51,257 bases of DNA from a virus: positions 1-51,257 of the IMG/VR virus record IMGVR_UViG_3300032665_000045; one strand, given 5' to 3'. The notes beneath the pieces are model-generated. The model made no database searches. It saw nothing but the letters and a program-made list of their open reading frames with translations, and was not told the origin of the DNA. Position numbers and translations under genes: made by a program. Shown here one piece after another: positions 32,054-39,757 of this stretch (the first letter of the stretch is position 1; every line of letters begins with the position of its first letter).

Positions 32054-33200
32054 AGCATATATAATAAACACGATACAAGATATAGTCAATAAAAAGTCAA
32101 ATAATCCAAATAGAAGGAAAATTGTCGTTTATAACGACAGAATTAACTTCTGTTGTCCAGTATGTGGTGATTCAACTAAAAATGACCGAGCAAAAAGAGG
32201 TAATTTATATTTTGATAAATTATTCTTTATTTGTTTTAATGATGGTTGTAAAGGTAGTTTATTGTCCTTATGTAAAACTTTTGATATTCAAATAGATTTA
32301 GATAAAAAATTAGAATTAATAGATTATATCAGTAAAGATATAACATATAATGATTATAAAAATTCTGATTTATCTGATGCTAATTTAGACCATTTATTAG
32401 ATTTATCTGCTATAACTGAAATATTTTCTACAGGGGAACATAATATAACTGATTTTCAACCTGTTCAAAAAAATAGTGTAATATACAATTATTTAGTAGG
32501 TAGAGGTATTTTTGATGAAAAACATACAAACATATATGAAGCTAATTATTGGAATAAAAATCGGTATGAACCTATTGTTTGTTTTTTGAATAGAAAAGAT
32601 GATAAAGTATTAGGTATTCAAATAAGAAATATTAAAGATGGGAAATATAGATGGTTTAAAATATTTAATTATGAAACTTTGGCTAAATGGGTAAATAAAG
32701 TCGATGAATTAGATATGGATATTAATGATATTATACTAAATAATAAATTAAGTCAGTATTTTAATATATTAAATGTTAGTTTTTATAATCAAATAACTAT
32801 ATTTGAAGGATTTATAGATTCTTTGTTTTATCCTAATGCTATTGGATGTTGTGGTACAAATACTGATTTTCGTTTTTTAGAAACAAATGAATTAGATATT
32901 CAGTATTTTTTTGATAATGATACAGCAGGTCATTCAAAATCAGAGGAGAAAATAAAAGCAGGTTATCCTGTTTTCTTATGGAAGAAATTATTTGAAGATG
33001 TTATTAAGAAGAAAAATCCTGAAGATCCGTATGCTATGATGAAAAGAATTAGTCAAATAAAAGACTTAAATAAATTAAGTCAATTAATAAAAAATCCATA
33101 TTCATCTTTAAGACTAAATAATTTCTTTAGTCAAGATGATATGGATCTTAGATATATTCCTAAAAAAGAGAGAAAATACTTTAGAAAAAAGGATATTTAA
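32040..33200 (+). CDS. DNA primase (T4 gp61 / DnaG-type)
   Basis: The N-terminal zinc-binding domain has C39, C42 (CPVCGDS), C65 and C70 (CFNDGC). The Toprim core shows IFEGFIDSLFY with the catalytic Glu and YFFDNDTAG with the Asp pair. At 386 aa it is slightly longer than T4 gp61 (342 aa). The replicative helicase is not in the window. The start lies inside the upstream nuclease gene, and its 3' end overlaps the convergent HNH gene by 20 bp. Confidence 0.92.
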   Translation: MILNKAYIINTIQDIVNKKSNNPNRRKIVVYNDRINFCCPVCGDSTKNDRAKRGNLYFDKLFFICFNDGCKGSLLSLCKTFDIQIDLDKKLELIDYISKDITYNDYKNSDLSDANLDHLLDLSAITEIFSTGEHNITDFQPVQKNSVIYNYLVGRGIFDEKHTNIYEANYWNKNRYEPIVCFLNRKDDKVLGIQIRNIKDGKYRWFKIFNYETLAKWVNKVDELDMDINDIILNNKLSQYFNILNVSFYNQITIFEGFIDSLFYPNAIGCCGTNTDFRFLETNELDIQYFFDNDTAGHSKSEEKIKAGYPVFLWKKLFEDVIKKKNPEDPYAMMKRISQIKDLNKLSQLIKNPYSSLRLNNFFSQDDMDLRYIPKKERKYFRKKDI

Positions 33201-33657
33201 TCTTTTTATATTTTGGATTTTTGTATCGTAAATATTCAAAGAAATCGGAATCTGATTTTTCTGAATTACATTTTTTACAACACGCAATTAGATTAACTTT
33301 AACATTAGTTCCACATTTTGAAATAGGAACTATATGATCTGTAGTGGCATTTTCAAGGTTTAGTTTTTTCTCACAGTAGATACATCTTGCATCTTCATTG
33401 CTAAGAACAAATTCTTTAGCAAATCCGTTAGTTCTACGTTTAACATTTTTACCTGACCATTTTAAGCCAACTACTACAAAGTTATTATCTAGTTTAAATT
33501 TTTTGCGGAATATTTCGCAATAGACATAATTTTTGTTTAATTTAATCATTAACCAAATAAGTAGTCTTAATTTTCTGAATGTAGCAAAAGGCACCGATAA
33601 ATAATGTGGTGTTTTTGCTTGATAAATCCCTTTTAGGATTCTGAAATATTTAATCAT
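33181..33657 (-). CDS. HNH endonuclease
   Basis: A canonical HNH core lies in the C-terminal third: CIYCEKK, TDHIVPIS and the Asn, then CCKKCNSEKSD, giving two zinc-binding CxxC pairs. A GTG at 33705 opens the frame, but the ATG at 33657 (MIKYFRILKGIY) is the better start. The N-terminal half is basic (KLRLLIWLMIKLNK) and may bind DNA. It is probably a free-standing homing endonuclease placed at the end of the primase gene. Confidence 0.85.
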   Translation of the reverse strand: MIKYFRILKGIYQAKTPHYLSVPFATFRKLRLLIWLMIKLNKNYVYCEIFRKKFKLDNNFVVVGLKWSGKNVKRRTNGFAKEFVLSNEDARCIYCEKKLNLENATTDHIVPISKCGTNVKVNLIACCKKCNSEKSDSDFFEYLRYKNPKYKKIKYPFF

Positions 33658-33723
33658 ATTAGCAACGCTATATTTTATATATATTTTATATGTATGAAAA
33701 TACACAAAAAATAATTTATATGT

Positions 33724-33948
33724 ATGTTAGATTTTTTTAAGAAATTGTTTTCGGATTCTGGAGATGTTTCTTCCAAGAGATTCGTAGGAGTTTTAGCACT
33801 TTTTGTTGCTATTGTTCTTGGATTTATTGATACTTACGGACATAAAATAAGTGAAGCTGTTTTTAATAGCTTTTTACTTTACTCCGCAGGGGCATTAGGA
33901 TTGACTATTGCTGATAATTTTATCAAAACCAATAAACCACAAGAATAA
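33724..33948 (+). CDS. Holin-like small membrane protein, 74 aa
   Basis: A charged N-terminus (MLDFFKKLFSDSGD, then SSKR), two transmembrane segments (FVGVLALFVAIVLGFIDTY and FNSFLLYSAGALGLTIADNF) and a short charged tail (KTNKPQE). Size and topology fit class II holins. No endolysin is adjacent, so the assignment is tentative. It is followed by a strong terminator. Confidence 0.5.
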   Translation: MLDFFKKLFSDSGDVSSKRFVGVLALFVAIVLGFIDTYGHKISEAVFNSFLLYSAGALGLTIADNFIKTNKPQE

Positions 33949-33982
33949 AAAAAAATGCGAAGGTAATCCCTTCGCATTTTTT
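33947..33982. terminator. Bidirectional terminator
   Basis: ATGCGAAGG-TAATC-CCTTCGCAT stem with A-run before and T-run after, between the holin-like gene and the convergent gene ending at 33981. Confidence 0.88.
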
Positions 33983-34451
33983 AATTAAAATCCATATTCC
34001 ACTTTATACTGATAATTAAATCATCAATAAAACGATCTAATTCGTATTCTAAACCATTTACGAAATCGAAAATATCATATTTTCCTTTTAAAAAATCTAA
34101 TCCAACTTCTGTATTGTTAAATACAATAATTTGTCCTTTAATTTCTCCTTTTATAACTCTTTTCTTCACAACTAAATCAGGCACAAAAATAACTCCAGCT
34201 ATTCTTAATTCATCTTTTACATAACCAACATTCTCAACATTAAACATAAAAAAACCATCATCTGATATATATGTTGAGTGAATTTTATCAGAATTAAATT
34301 TTTTGTTAAAATTTTCCTCATCACCAGTTTTGAAAGAGTTTAAAAAATCTAATTCTTTTTTATCTAAACTTTTAAGTCCAATACTTTTTATTTTATCTAA
34401 AATACGATTTAATCTATCTTCAACATTTAATTCATTATTTAGTTGTGTCAT
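33981..34451 (-). CDS. Hypothetical protein, 156 aa
   Basis: The N-terminus EDRLNRILDKIKSIGLKSLDKKELDFLNSF resembles the short helix-loop-helix module (RLxxILDKI...LTxxExxFL) often found at the C-terminus of Bacteroidota rhomboids. It also echoes the RxxxIxxIL tag of other genes here, but at the N-terminal end. The remainder is a beta-rich domain. Function unknown. Confidence 0.65.
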   Translation of the reverse strand: MTQLNNELNVEDRLNRILDKIKSIGLKSLDKKELDFLNSFKTGDEENFNKKFNSDKIHSTYISDDGFFMFNVENVGYVKDELRIAGVIFVPDLVVKKRVIKGEIKGQIIVFNNTEVGLDFLKGKYDIFDFVNGLEYELDRFIDDLIISIKWNMDFN

Positions 34452-34459
34452 TCATAGTG

Positions 34460-35116
34460 TTATATTTTTATTAGAGCATCTGCTGCACAAGAACTACAAA
34501 ATGATTGTGGCTTGCAAAATACTCTAAAATCTAAACCTCTTAACCAAGGGGATAATGCCTTAAATGCTAAGTAAGATTTATTTTTTGGATTCCCCATTTT
34601 ATCTTTTGAACCTTCTGTAATATTATAATCTAAGTGAATATCAATTAATTTATATTCTTTACTTTTTTCTTCATCAGATAAAAATAAAGAATTACGAATT
34701 GCTTCTTCTGTGTGATATTCTAACCCTTCATATTGACCATTACATCTTAATAAGTGGAACTTATATCTTTTTCTTTCTTCTGTACTCAAATCTTTTCTAA
34801 TATATACATCTTTTAAATTATCATGTAAAAAATCAGCGATTTCTTTTGAATACACGGCTTCTCTTTGTAATCTATCAAAAGTATTTTTAATTCTTTCAAT
34901 ATTCTCTCTATAATAAATAACATGAGCTCCTTTCTTAAAACTATTAGAATACATCATTATCGCAACTACATAAGAAGTTGTTTTTCTTCCTAAAGAAGAA
35001 TCACAACCAACACTTATAGTTGTGTCAGGGTATTCGTTAATAATTCCTAAGATATATTCAATTATATCTCCTACATTTTCACCATTAAATTTTGTAAACT
35101 TGTTTCTTAGTTCCAT
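34460..35116 (-). CDS. YkuK-like (DUF458) RNase H-fold protein
   Basis: TISVGCDSS near residue 35, YVVAIMMY, GAHVIYYRE and the helix FDRLQREAVYSKEIADFL match the DUF458/YkuK family (predicted RNase H-like fold). A second Asp strand LIDIHLDYN would complete the acidic site. It ends with a Cys-containing segment FCSSCAADALIKI. The biochemical role of the family is uncertain. Confidence 0.75.
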   Translation of the reverse strand: MELRNKFTKFNGENVGDIIEYILGIINEYPDTTISVGCDSSLGRKTTSYVVAIMMYSNSFKKGAHVIYYRENIERIKNTFDRLQREAVYSKEIADFLHDNLKDVYIRKDLSTEERKRYKFHLLRCNGQYEGLEYHTEEAIRNSLFLSDEEKSKEYKLIDIHLDYNITEGSKDKMGNPKNKSYLAFKALSPWLRGLDFRVFCKPQSFCSSCAADALIKI

Positions 35117-35120
35117 ATTA

Positions 35121-35339
35121 TTATATTATTTTTATTTCTAAAATTGACTCTCTTGTTATATCAGGAGGGAAGACAATGAATCTATCATCAATCCACATTT
35201 CAAAAGATGTCTCGTAGAAATTTTTAGATTTTTCTATTATAAGTTCATAGTCTTCATCACTTACCTCTAATTCTGAGGATTCGTATTCAAACCATTTATT
35301 TTTTAATATAATCTTAATTAAAATAGTTTTTTTATTCAT
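35121..35339 (-). CDS. Hypothetical protein, 72 aa
   Basis: ATG at 35339 (MNKKTILIKIILKN); an in-frame TTG lies two codons upstream. Acidic and aromatic (EYESSELEVSDEDYELIIEK). It lies 4 bp before the YkuK-like gene, so it is probably one transcript with it. No family recognised. Confidence 0.55.
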   Translation of the reverse strand: MNKKTILIKIILKNKWFEYESSELEVSDEDYELIIEKSKNFYETSFEMWIDDRFIVFPPDITRESILEIKII

Positions 35340-35385
35340 AAACAATTAATATGTGATTTTTTATGTTTAAATTCCTTAAAAACAA

Positions 35386-35526
35386 CTAAATCCGTTGAAA
35401 CTTTATATAATTTTCTTTTAATTTTTTAAAAGAAAATCTAACAACATTGGAATATTCTTTTCTTAATAAATTTAACTTTTCTTGAAATTCATTAGATGAT
35501 TTATATGGTAATTTTATCGTTATCAT
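35386..35526 (-). pseudogene. Possible N-terminal remnant of a TnpB-like nuclease, 46 codons
   Basis: An ATG at 35526 opens MITIKLPYKSSNEFQEKLNL, continuing LRKEYSNVVRFSFKKLKEN and stopping at 35386. The pattern (strand ITIKL, then a helix LRKEY-x-x-VVRFSF) resembles the N-terminus of phage TnpB-like proteins, comparable with ITLKIKIKSF...YNYLYKCFEQ of the gene at 30458. Nothing resembling the rest of such a protein follows. It could also be a genuine small gene. The rest of 35346-35655 holds only AT-rich sequence and the terminator. Confidence 0.35.
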
Positions 35527-35582
35527 TCTTGATTTTATATAAAAAAATTTTTTTGTTTTACATTTTAAGATTATATATTAAA

Positions 35583-35618
35583 AAAAAAGTCATTCATTAA
35601 AAAATGAATGACTTTTTT
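35583..35618 (-). terminator. Terminator of the AAA+ ATPase gene
   Basis: GTCATTCATT-AAAA-AATGAATGAC stem with A8 on the left (T-run for minus-strand transcripts), 38 bp after the stop. Confidence 0.85.
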
Positions 35619-35646
35619 GGCGGTTTTTTACGTTTTGGATTTAACC

Positions 35647-35674
35647 AAATGCTAACTATGATGGGTTAGCATTT
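35647..35674 (-). other. Hairpin across the stop codon of the AAA+ gene
   Basis: AAATGCTAAC pairs with GTTAGCATTT (10 bp, 8-nt loop) and contains the stop codon at 35656. It is not followed by a T-run, so it is not a second standard terminator; an mRNA 3'-end stabiliser is possible. Confidence 0.4.
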
Positions 35675-36822
35675 TTGTGGTTAAGTGCTTTGATTTTAGC
35701 CAAAGTCTCTTTGAAAGATTTCAATATGAAATTGATTTTCATATCGCTGATATCTACTAAGTTAGCATCTACTAAGAATAGTAAATATGCTGTTAATTCA
35801 TCAGGTCCGATTGACTTTAAGAACCCAATCAAGTTATTCACTTGTTTATCGTTCAATTTTGTCAAATCTCTTTCTCTCAAGGTTTGAAGCAACTCTGACT
35901 TTTTATCTCTGTTGAATTTTTCCAATTCATCTTTGATTTTTGGATAGTTGTTCAAAACATCATCTAAATTAATATTAACCAAGTCTTGGCAATATTGTAA
36001 AAACCTTTTAGCACTCTTACCGATGTAAGAGAACGCTATTTGCTCCAAATAAGGAAGGTATTCCTTAGTCATGCATTTTCTACCAAAGTTATTTGAGATA
36101 AAATCAGATAAGAAAGTCCAACTTCTTGGAGAAGCATACGCTCTTTCATCCTCAGCTTTTTTATACAAATAATCAGGATAGTTTTTAATGAATGAAACAA
36201 TATCACTGTGTACATTATCCACTGCGAAATTATCAATCCATTCTTGTGCACCCAACGTATGAGATACGTGAATCAAACGACCATTTAAAGCTGCATCAAA
36301 TTCTTCTACGTCAGTTCCATCCTCATCACCAAGATTACCTGATGCTATAAAAAGAACGTTGTCATTAAACTTGAAATCTACCCCAATTGCTCTTTCTAAC
36401 AAGATTTGTAGAGCAGCATTTCTTACTGGAAGACTTGCTCTGTTCAATTCTTCAAAGTGAATAATTGTTGGTCTTTTGTTAGCTTCGATAGCCCAACGAG
36501 GTACTACGAAATCTAAACACTTTACTACTGATTTTGAACCATCAAATTGATCAATCTCAATAGAGCTAACATTTGGATACAATCCTACGTCAGTTTCATC
36601 TACCATAGATAAACGAATATCTGAGTAGAAGAAATTCATCTTTGTTGCGATTGAACGAGAGATAGCTGACTTAGCAACCCCTGGTTTTGCAGTGATGTAA
36701 AGTACACCACTTTTTGGCCACATCATTCTAAAATACTTTTGTTCTCTTTCTGTTAGTTTTTTCAAATCCTCTAACATTACTTTTGTCATTGTTTGTTGAT
36801 ACTCAACATTTTCGTTAGCCAT
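35656..36822 (-). CDS. MoxR-type AAA+ ATPase
   Basis: Walker A is ITAKPGVAKSAISR (about 43-56), Walker B is TIIHFEELNRA, and sensor 1 is NVLFIASGN. Arginine-finger-region sequence ALNGRLIHV and ASPRSWTFLSD follow, all typical of MoxR/YehL-like ATPases. The C-terminal ~130 residues are helical. MoxR ATPases work with VWA-domain proteins; a VWA/metallopeptidase protein is encoded at 42020. A near-consensus host promoter lies upstream. Codon use is less AT-biased than neighbouring accessory genes. Confidence 0.87.
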   Translation of the reverse strand: MANENVEYQQTMTKVMLEDLKKLTEREQKYFRMMWPKSGVLYITAKPGVAKSAISRSIATKMNFFYSDIRLSMVDETDVGLYPNVSSIEIDQFDGSKSVVKCLDFVVPRWAIEANKRPTIIHFEELNRASLPVRNAALQILLERAIGVDFKFNDNVLFIASGNLGDEDGTDVEEFDAALNGRLIHVSHTLGAQEWIDNFAVDNVHSDIVSFIKNYPDYLYKKAEDERAYASPRSWTFLSDFISNNFGRKCMTKEYLPYLEQIAFSYIGKSAKRFLQYCQDLVNINLDDVLNNYPKIKDELEKFNRDKKSELLQTLRERDLTKLNDKQVNNLIGFLKSIGPDELTAYLLFLVDANLVDISDMKINFILKSFKETLAKIKALNHKNANPS

Positions 36823-36857
36823 ATTTCCCTTGTTTTTTAATTATTTAATTATTTATG

Positions 36858-36888
36858 TAAATATACAAAAAGTTTTTAACTTTTCAAA
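36858..36888 (-). promoter_or_regulatory. Bacteroidota-type promoter for the MoxR gene
   Basis: Minus strand: TTTG, 19 bp, TATATTTA (last base off consensus), 36 bp before the ATG at 36822. Confidence 0.6.
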
Positions 36889-37040
36889 ATTTTATTTATT
36901 TTTCTTTCTCTTATAAGAGATTTTATTTTAACAATTCTTTCAGCACCTTTATCCGTTTTTTCATCTAAAATAGATATATATGTTTGTAAAACATCATTAG
37001 ATGCATTATGCATTCTAACTTCAAATTTCCTATCTGTCAT
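36876..37040 (-). CDS. Tiny protein with C-terminal tag-like motif, 54 aa
   Basis: ATG at 37040, TAA at 36876. It starts MTDRKFEVRMHNASNDVLQT and ends LIRERKINKILKS. The next gene upstream is also 54 aa and ends LIRDKKIEKILES, while the N-terminal halves differ. The host-type promoter 20 bp upstream is perfect, so this short ORF is very likely expressed early. Confidence 0.7.
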   Translation of the reverse strand: MTDRKFEVRMHNASNDVLQTYISILDEKTDKGAERIVKIKSLIRERKINKILKS

Positions 37041-37060
37041 TTTTATCTTTTTTGATATAT

Positions 37061-37091
37061 CAAATATACGAAAAATTTTTAACTTTCCAAA
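37061..37091 (-). promoter_or_regulatory. Bacteroidota-type promoter (TTTG-N19-TATATTTG)
   Basis: Minus strand: TTTG at 37091-37088, 19-bp spacer, TATATTTG at 37068-37061; lies over the 3' end of the upstream tiny gene. Confidence 0.75.
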
Positions 37092-37243
37092 ATTTTTTCT
37101 ATTTTTTTATCTCTTATGAGAGATTTAATTAATAGTTCATCCTCTGTATCAGAGGCACATTTAAGAAAAAATTCTAAATGTTTTATTGATAGTAAATGTA
37201 ATATACTTTTAAGTGCTTCTATATCAATAGCGGATTTCATCAT
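37079..37243 (-). CDS. Tiny protein with C-terminal tag-like motif, 54 aa
   Basis: Two adjacent ATGs (37243, 37240) begin MMKSAIDIEALKSILHLLSI; the end is LIRDKKIEKILES. The leader carries TATATTTG at 37264-37271 in the same context (TTTCGTATATTTGATATATCA) as the gene downstream, so gene plus promoter look like a duplicated unit with a replaced body. Confidence 0.68.
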   Translation of the reverse strand: MMKSAIDIEALKSILHLLSIKHLEFFLKCASDTEDELLIKSLIRDKKIEKILES

Positions 37244-37294
37244 TTTTTAATCTTTTGATATATCAAATATACGAAAATTATTTGAAATAAAAAA

Positions 37295-38200
37295 TTAATT
37301 TTCTAATCCACTTACTAATCGTAGTAATTTTCTTTTAATTAGTTTTAAATGATTTTTAATTTTAGGAACTTCTGCTTTTATAAATAAATCAACATATTTA
37401 TAATCAAAAAACTTAAACTTTAATAAGTTTTTAAACTTTCTGATTAAATCTTCTTTTTTATCTTTATTAGATAAATTAAATAAGTTTTTAATATCTTTTA
37501 ATTGAGAATAATCTAACTCATGATTTTCTAATTTATTGATAAAATCTTCATATTCTTCTATTGTTATCCAGTATTCATGATTTTTTAACCATGATTCATA
37601 ATTTTTTTTTGTTATTTTTAAGTCATTTGCTTCATTATAAATACCTGTTATATGTGCTTCAATTTCTGATTGTCCTATTAAATAGTATAAATACTCTATC
37701 ATATCCTTAAAGTCTGTTTTTAAATTATCTAAATTAGGACTATCATAATCTTTAAAACCTTGATTTTGATACTGATAAAAATGACGCATTTCATGAGAAA
37801 AAAGATTAATTTTACTCTTTTTTAATCCTATCTCAGATATAAATTGTCCTTGTTTATTAACATAACCTTTATATTGTGCTATATTCCTACCTTCTAATTC
37901 AGATTGTTTAACAAACTTAATAATTAAAATAGAATCGATTTTTAAAATATCTAAATATTCTTTACCTAACTCTAGATTTAAGTCTCCAGATATTGATATT
38001 AATTTAACATCAATATCTTTTTTAACTTTTTCCCACTTATGCTCTTCCGCTCCTTCTTCTTTAATAAGATGATTTGGAGTTGTAAAAATAAATTTATACT
38101 CTTTTTTATCTTGCTTAGATACAATTTCAAACAACATTTCAGTTAATTTATTTAATAATAAATTAATCCCATAGGCTTCAAATAGTTTTATATACTTCAT
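37295..38200 (-). CDS. HExxH metallopeptidase-like protein with capsid-targeting-like N-terminus, 301 aa
   Basis: MKYIKLFEAYGIN at the start matches the capsid-targeting-like group. FSHEMRHFYQYQ gives HExxH, and QSEIEAHITGIYNEA about 50 residues later offers the third zinc ligand. The C-terminal ~90 residues are helical and basic (NHLKLIKRKLLRL). It is a paralogue of the protein at 3407. An injected or head-internal protease is a plausible role. A TATATATTAA-type box precedes the ATG. Confidence 0.7.
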   Translation of the reverse strand: MKYIKLFEAYGINLLLNKLTEMLFEIVSKQDKKEYKFIFTTPNHLIKEEGAEEHKWEKVKKDIDVKLISISGDLNLELGKEYLDILKIDSILIIKFVKQSELEGRNIAQYKGYVNKQGQFISEIGLKKSKINLFSHEMRHFYQYQNQGFKDYDSPNLDNLKTDFKDMIEYLYYLIGQSEIEAHITGIYNEANDLKITKKNYESWLKNHEYWITIEEYEDFINKLENHELDYSQLKDIKNLFNLSNKDKKEDLIRKFKNLLKFKFFDYKYVDLFIKAEVPKIKNHLKLIKRKLLRLVSGLEN

Positions 38201-38211
38201 AAAAGTATATA

Positions 38212-38439
38212 TTAATCTAATATTTGATTAATTTTTTGTTCTCTAATAACCCACTTTAAATTTTCAATTTGTTTTTGCTTTTCAGCAATTTCAAGTGAGA
38301 TTCTATACATTTCATCGTATAATCTATTATTAAAAAAATTAGGTGTCATTTGTAATTTTAAATTACATTTTTCATATTTATCTTTTAAAGAAGCTAATTG
38401 GTCTTCAAGCCACATTTTTTCGTAAGAATAATTAATCAT
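38212..38439 (-). CDS. Coiled-coil small protein with C-terminal tag-like motif, 75 aa
   Basis: Mostly helical, with heptad-like sequence (LEDQLASLKDKYEKCNLKL; ISLEIAEKQKQIENLKWVI), ending IREQKINQILD. Its start overlaps the upstream gene by 8 bp. It is the last gene of an overlapping five-gene run. Confidence 0.68.
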   Translation of the reverse strand: MINYSYEKMWLEDQLASLKDKYEKCNLKLQMTPNFFNNRLYDEMYRISLEIAEKQKQIENLKWVIREQKINQILD

Positions 38440-38737
38440 TTTTTAATACTTGGTTTATTGTGTAATTTCTATTTAATACCTTACCTAATTCTTTATTTCT
38501 TTTTGTAACGAATTTTACTCTGCTTAATGAAGGTCTATCTACATTATTTCTTTTACTTTCATCAACATTATTCCAATAATAATCTTTACATTTAGTTTTT
38601 ACTTTGCTCTTACAAAATGCTTGATTATAATGTTTTTTTATTTCAGACGTTCCACAAGAAGGACATACAAATGTATTACCGACTTTTATGGATTTTGCTA
38701 AATTATATGCTTCTTTTAATAACTCTATTTTAGTCAT
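38432..38737 (-). CDS. Zinc-ribbon small protein with C-terminal tag-like motif, 101 aa
   Basis: C25-P-S-C28, C42 and C50 form a likely zinc ribbon (FVCPSCGTSEIKK...AFCKSK...KCKDYYW). The tail is NRNYTINQVLKND. It could bind nucleic acid. It overlaps its neighbours on both sides by 8 bp. Confidence 0.7.
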   Translation of the reverse strand: MTKIELLKEAYNLAKSIKVGNTFVCPSCGTSEIKKHYNQAFCKSKVKTKCKDYYWNNVDESKRNNVDRPSLSRVKFVTKRNKELGKVLNRNYTINQVLKND

Positions 38738-39026
38738 TTATTATACTATTTATTATTTTGTTTCTATTTATGTATTTTACAAATAAGTCAACGGAATCAA
38801 AAAAAGGTAAATCTTTTTCCCAATAATTATTTAATTCTCTAATTAAATCATTTGCTAATGTTAAGTTTAAGTATTTACCAGGAACAGAAGATACTAAATA
38901 CATTTCATTAGTAAAATAATAATGTATTTCTCCTTCGTAATACCCACATAAAATGTAGGTATTACTTAAAGTATAGACAAATGACCATTCAATTTTTTCT
39001 AAATCTTCAATTGTTTTTGGTATCAT
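38730..39026 (-). CDS. Small protein with C-terminal tag-like motif, 98 aa
   Basis: Strand-rich centre (FVYTLSNTYILCGYYEGEIHYYF) and tail NRNKIINSIIND. The overall pattern (short strands, then a helix carrying LIRELNNYWEK, then the tag) is similar to the next two genes, suggesting a diverged tandem family. Function unknown. Confidence 0.68.
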   Translation of the reverse strand: MIPKTIEDLEKIEWSFVYTLSNTYILCGYYEGEIHYYFTNEMYLVSSVPGKYLNLTLANDLIRELNNYWEKDLPFFDSVDLFVKYINRNKIINSIIND

Positions 39027-39035
39027 TTATTATTT

Positions 39036-39371
39036 TTAATCTGCACATATTGTATTTATTACTTTTAATCTTTTAAAGTATTTTTCCATTATTACAACGC
39101 TATTAAATTGAATTAAATTTTTAGTTTTTAATTCAATTAAATAATCATGTTGTTCTGAACGAAGAAATAATTTATTTGTTATATCAAACAAAAATGAAAT
39201 TGATGGAGTATAAAATAAATTACCTTTTGGGGTATATACATATAGTTTATACTCAATATCATCTAATCCTACTAAATAATTTTCTACTTTTACCCAAAAT
39301 AACCTTTCAAGATTTTCAGCTTTTTTTATTGGGGTAAAAATCATTTTATACTGATTTTTATTAATTTTCAT
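39036..39371 (-). CDS. Small protein with C-terminal tag-like motif, 111 aa
   Basis: Shares with the next gene the order FWVKVENYLVGLDD..., DITNKLFLRSEQHDYLIELK and a last helix KYFKRLKVINTICAD. The tag is less regular here (ICAD). Tandem paralogue of 39368-39685; 4-bp overlap. Confidence 0.68.
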   Translation of the reverse strand: MKINKNQYKMIFTPIKKAENLERLFWVKVENYLVGLDDIEYKLYVYTPKGNLFYTPSISFLFDITNKLFLRSEQHDYLIELKTKNLIQFNSVVIMEKYFKRLKVINTICAD

Positions 39372-39685
39372 AAAATGCTATTTATTACTTTTATTCTGTT
39401 AAAATATTTTTTTACTTCTAATAACGATTTAAACTCTGGTATATTTCTTTGTCTTAATTCAATTAAATAATATCTTTCTTTTTCAGAAATGGATACCATA
39501 TTTATATTATTATATAAATAATCTATATCTGAAAATGTAAATAAAGTATTAAATACATTAAATCTATAAAAAATATTTTTATCATTATCATATCCTATTA
39601 TATTATTGCCATATTTTACCCAATTAAAATCTTGTATAAAATACAACTTTTTTCTAGTAGGATTGCTAATTCTAGATGTTTTCAT
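39368..39685 (-). CDS. Small protein with C-terminal tag-like motif, 105 aa
   Basis: FNWVKYGNNIIGYDNDKNIF, then ISEKERYYLIELRQRN and the end KYFNRIKVINSIL. First gene of the run 39685 to 38212; TATATTTG lies 18 bp before its ATG. The shared YLIELxxxN...KYFxRxKVIN core with the next gene identifies a small family of unknown function. Confidence 0.7.
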   Translation of the reverse strand: MKTSRISNPTRKKLYFIQDFNWVKYGNNIIGYDNDKNIFYRFNVFNTLFTFSDIDYLYNNINMVSISEKERYYLIELRQRNIPEFKSLLEVKKYFNRIKVINSIL

Positions 39686-39702
39686 TAGTTAATTTTTATA
39701 TA

Positions 39703-39710
39703 CAAATATA
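39703..39710 (-). promoter_or_regulatory. TATATTTG -7 box for the small-gene run
   Basis: Located 18 bp before the ATG at 39685. No TTTG is found at 19 bp, so the match covers the -7 element only. Confidence 0.4.
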
Positions 39711-39713
39711 ATA

Positions 39714-39749
39714 AAAAAAATCCAAATAAACTAATTTATTTGGATTTTT
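39714..39749 (-). terminator. Terminator of the tail-fibre gene
   Basis: AAAAATCCAAATAAA-CTAA-TTTATTTGGATTTTT: 15-bp stem with A-run on the left, 9 bp after the stop at 39758. Confidence 0.85.
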
Positions 39750-39757
39750 AATGGTTA

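Noticed and set aside
36069-36251. 60-codon minus-strand frame inside the MoxR gene
   Set aside because: It is an out-of-frame shadow of the conserved AAA+ coding sequence.
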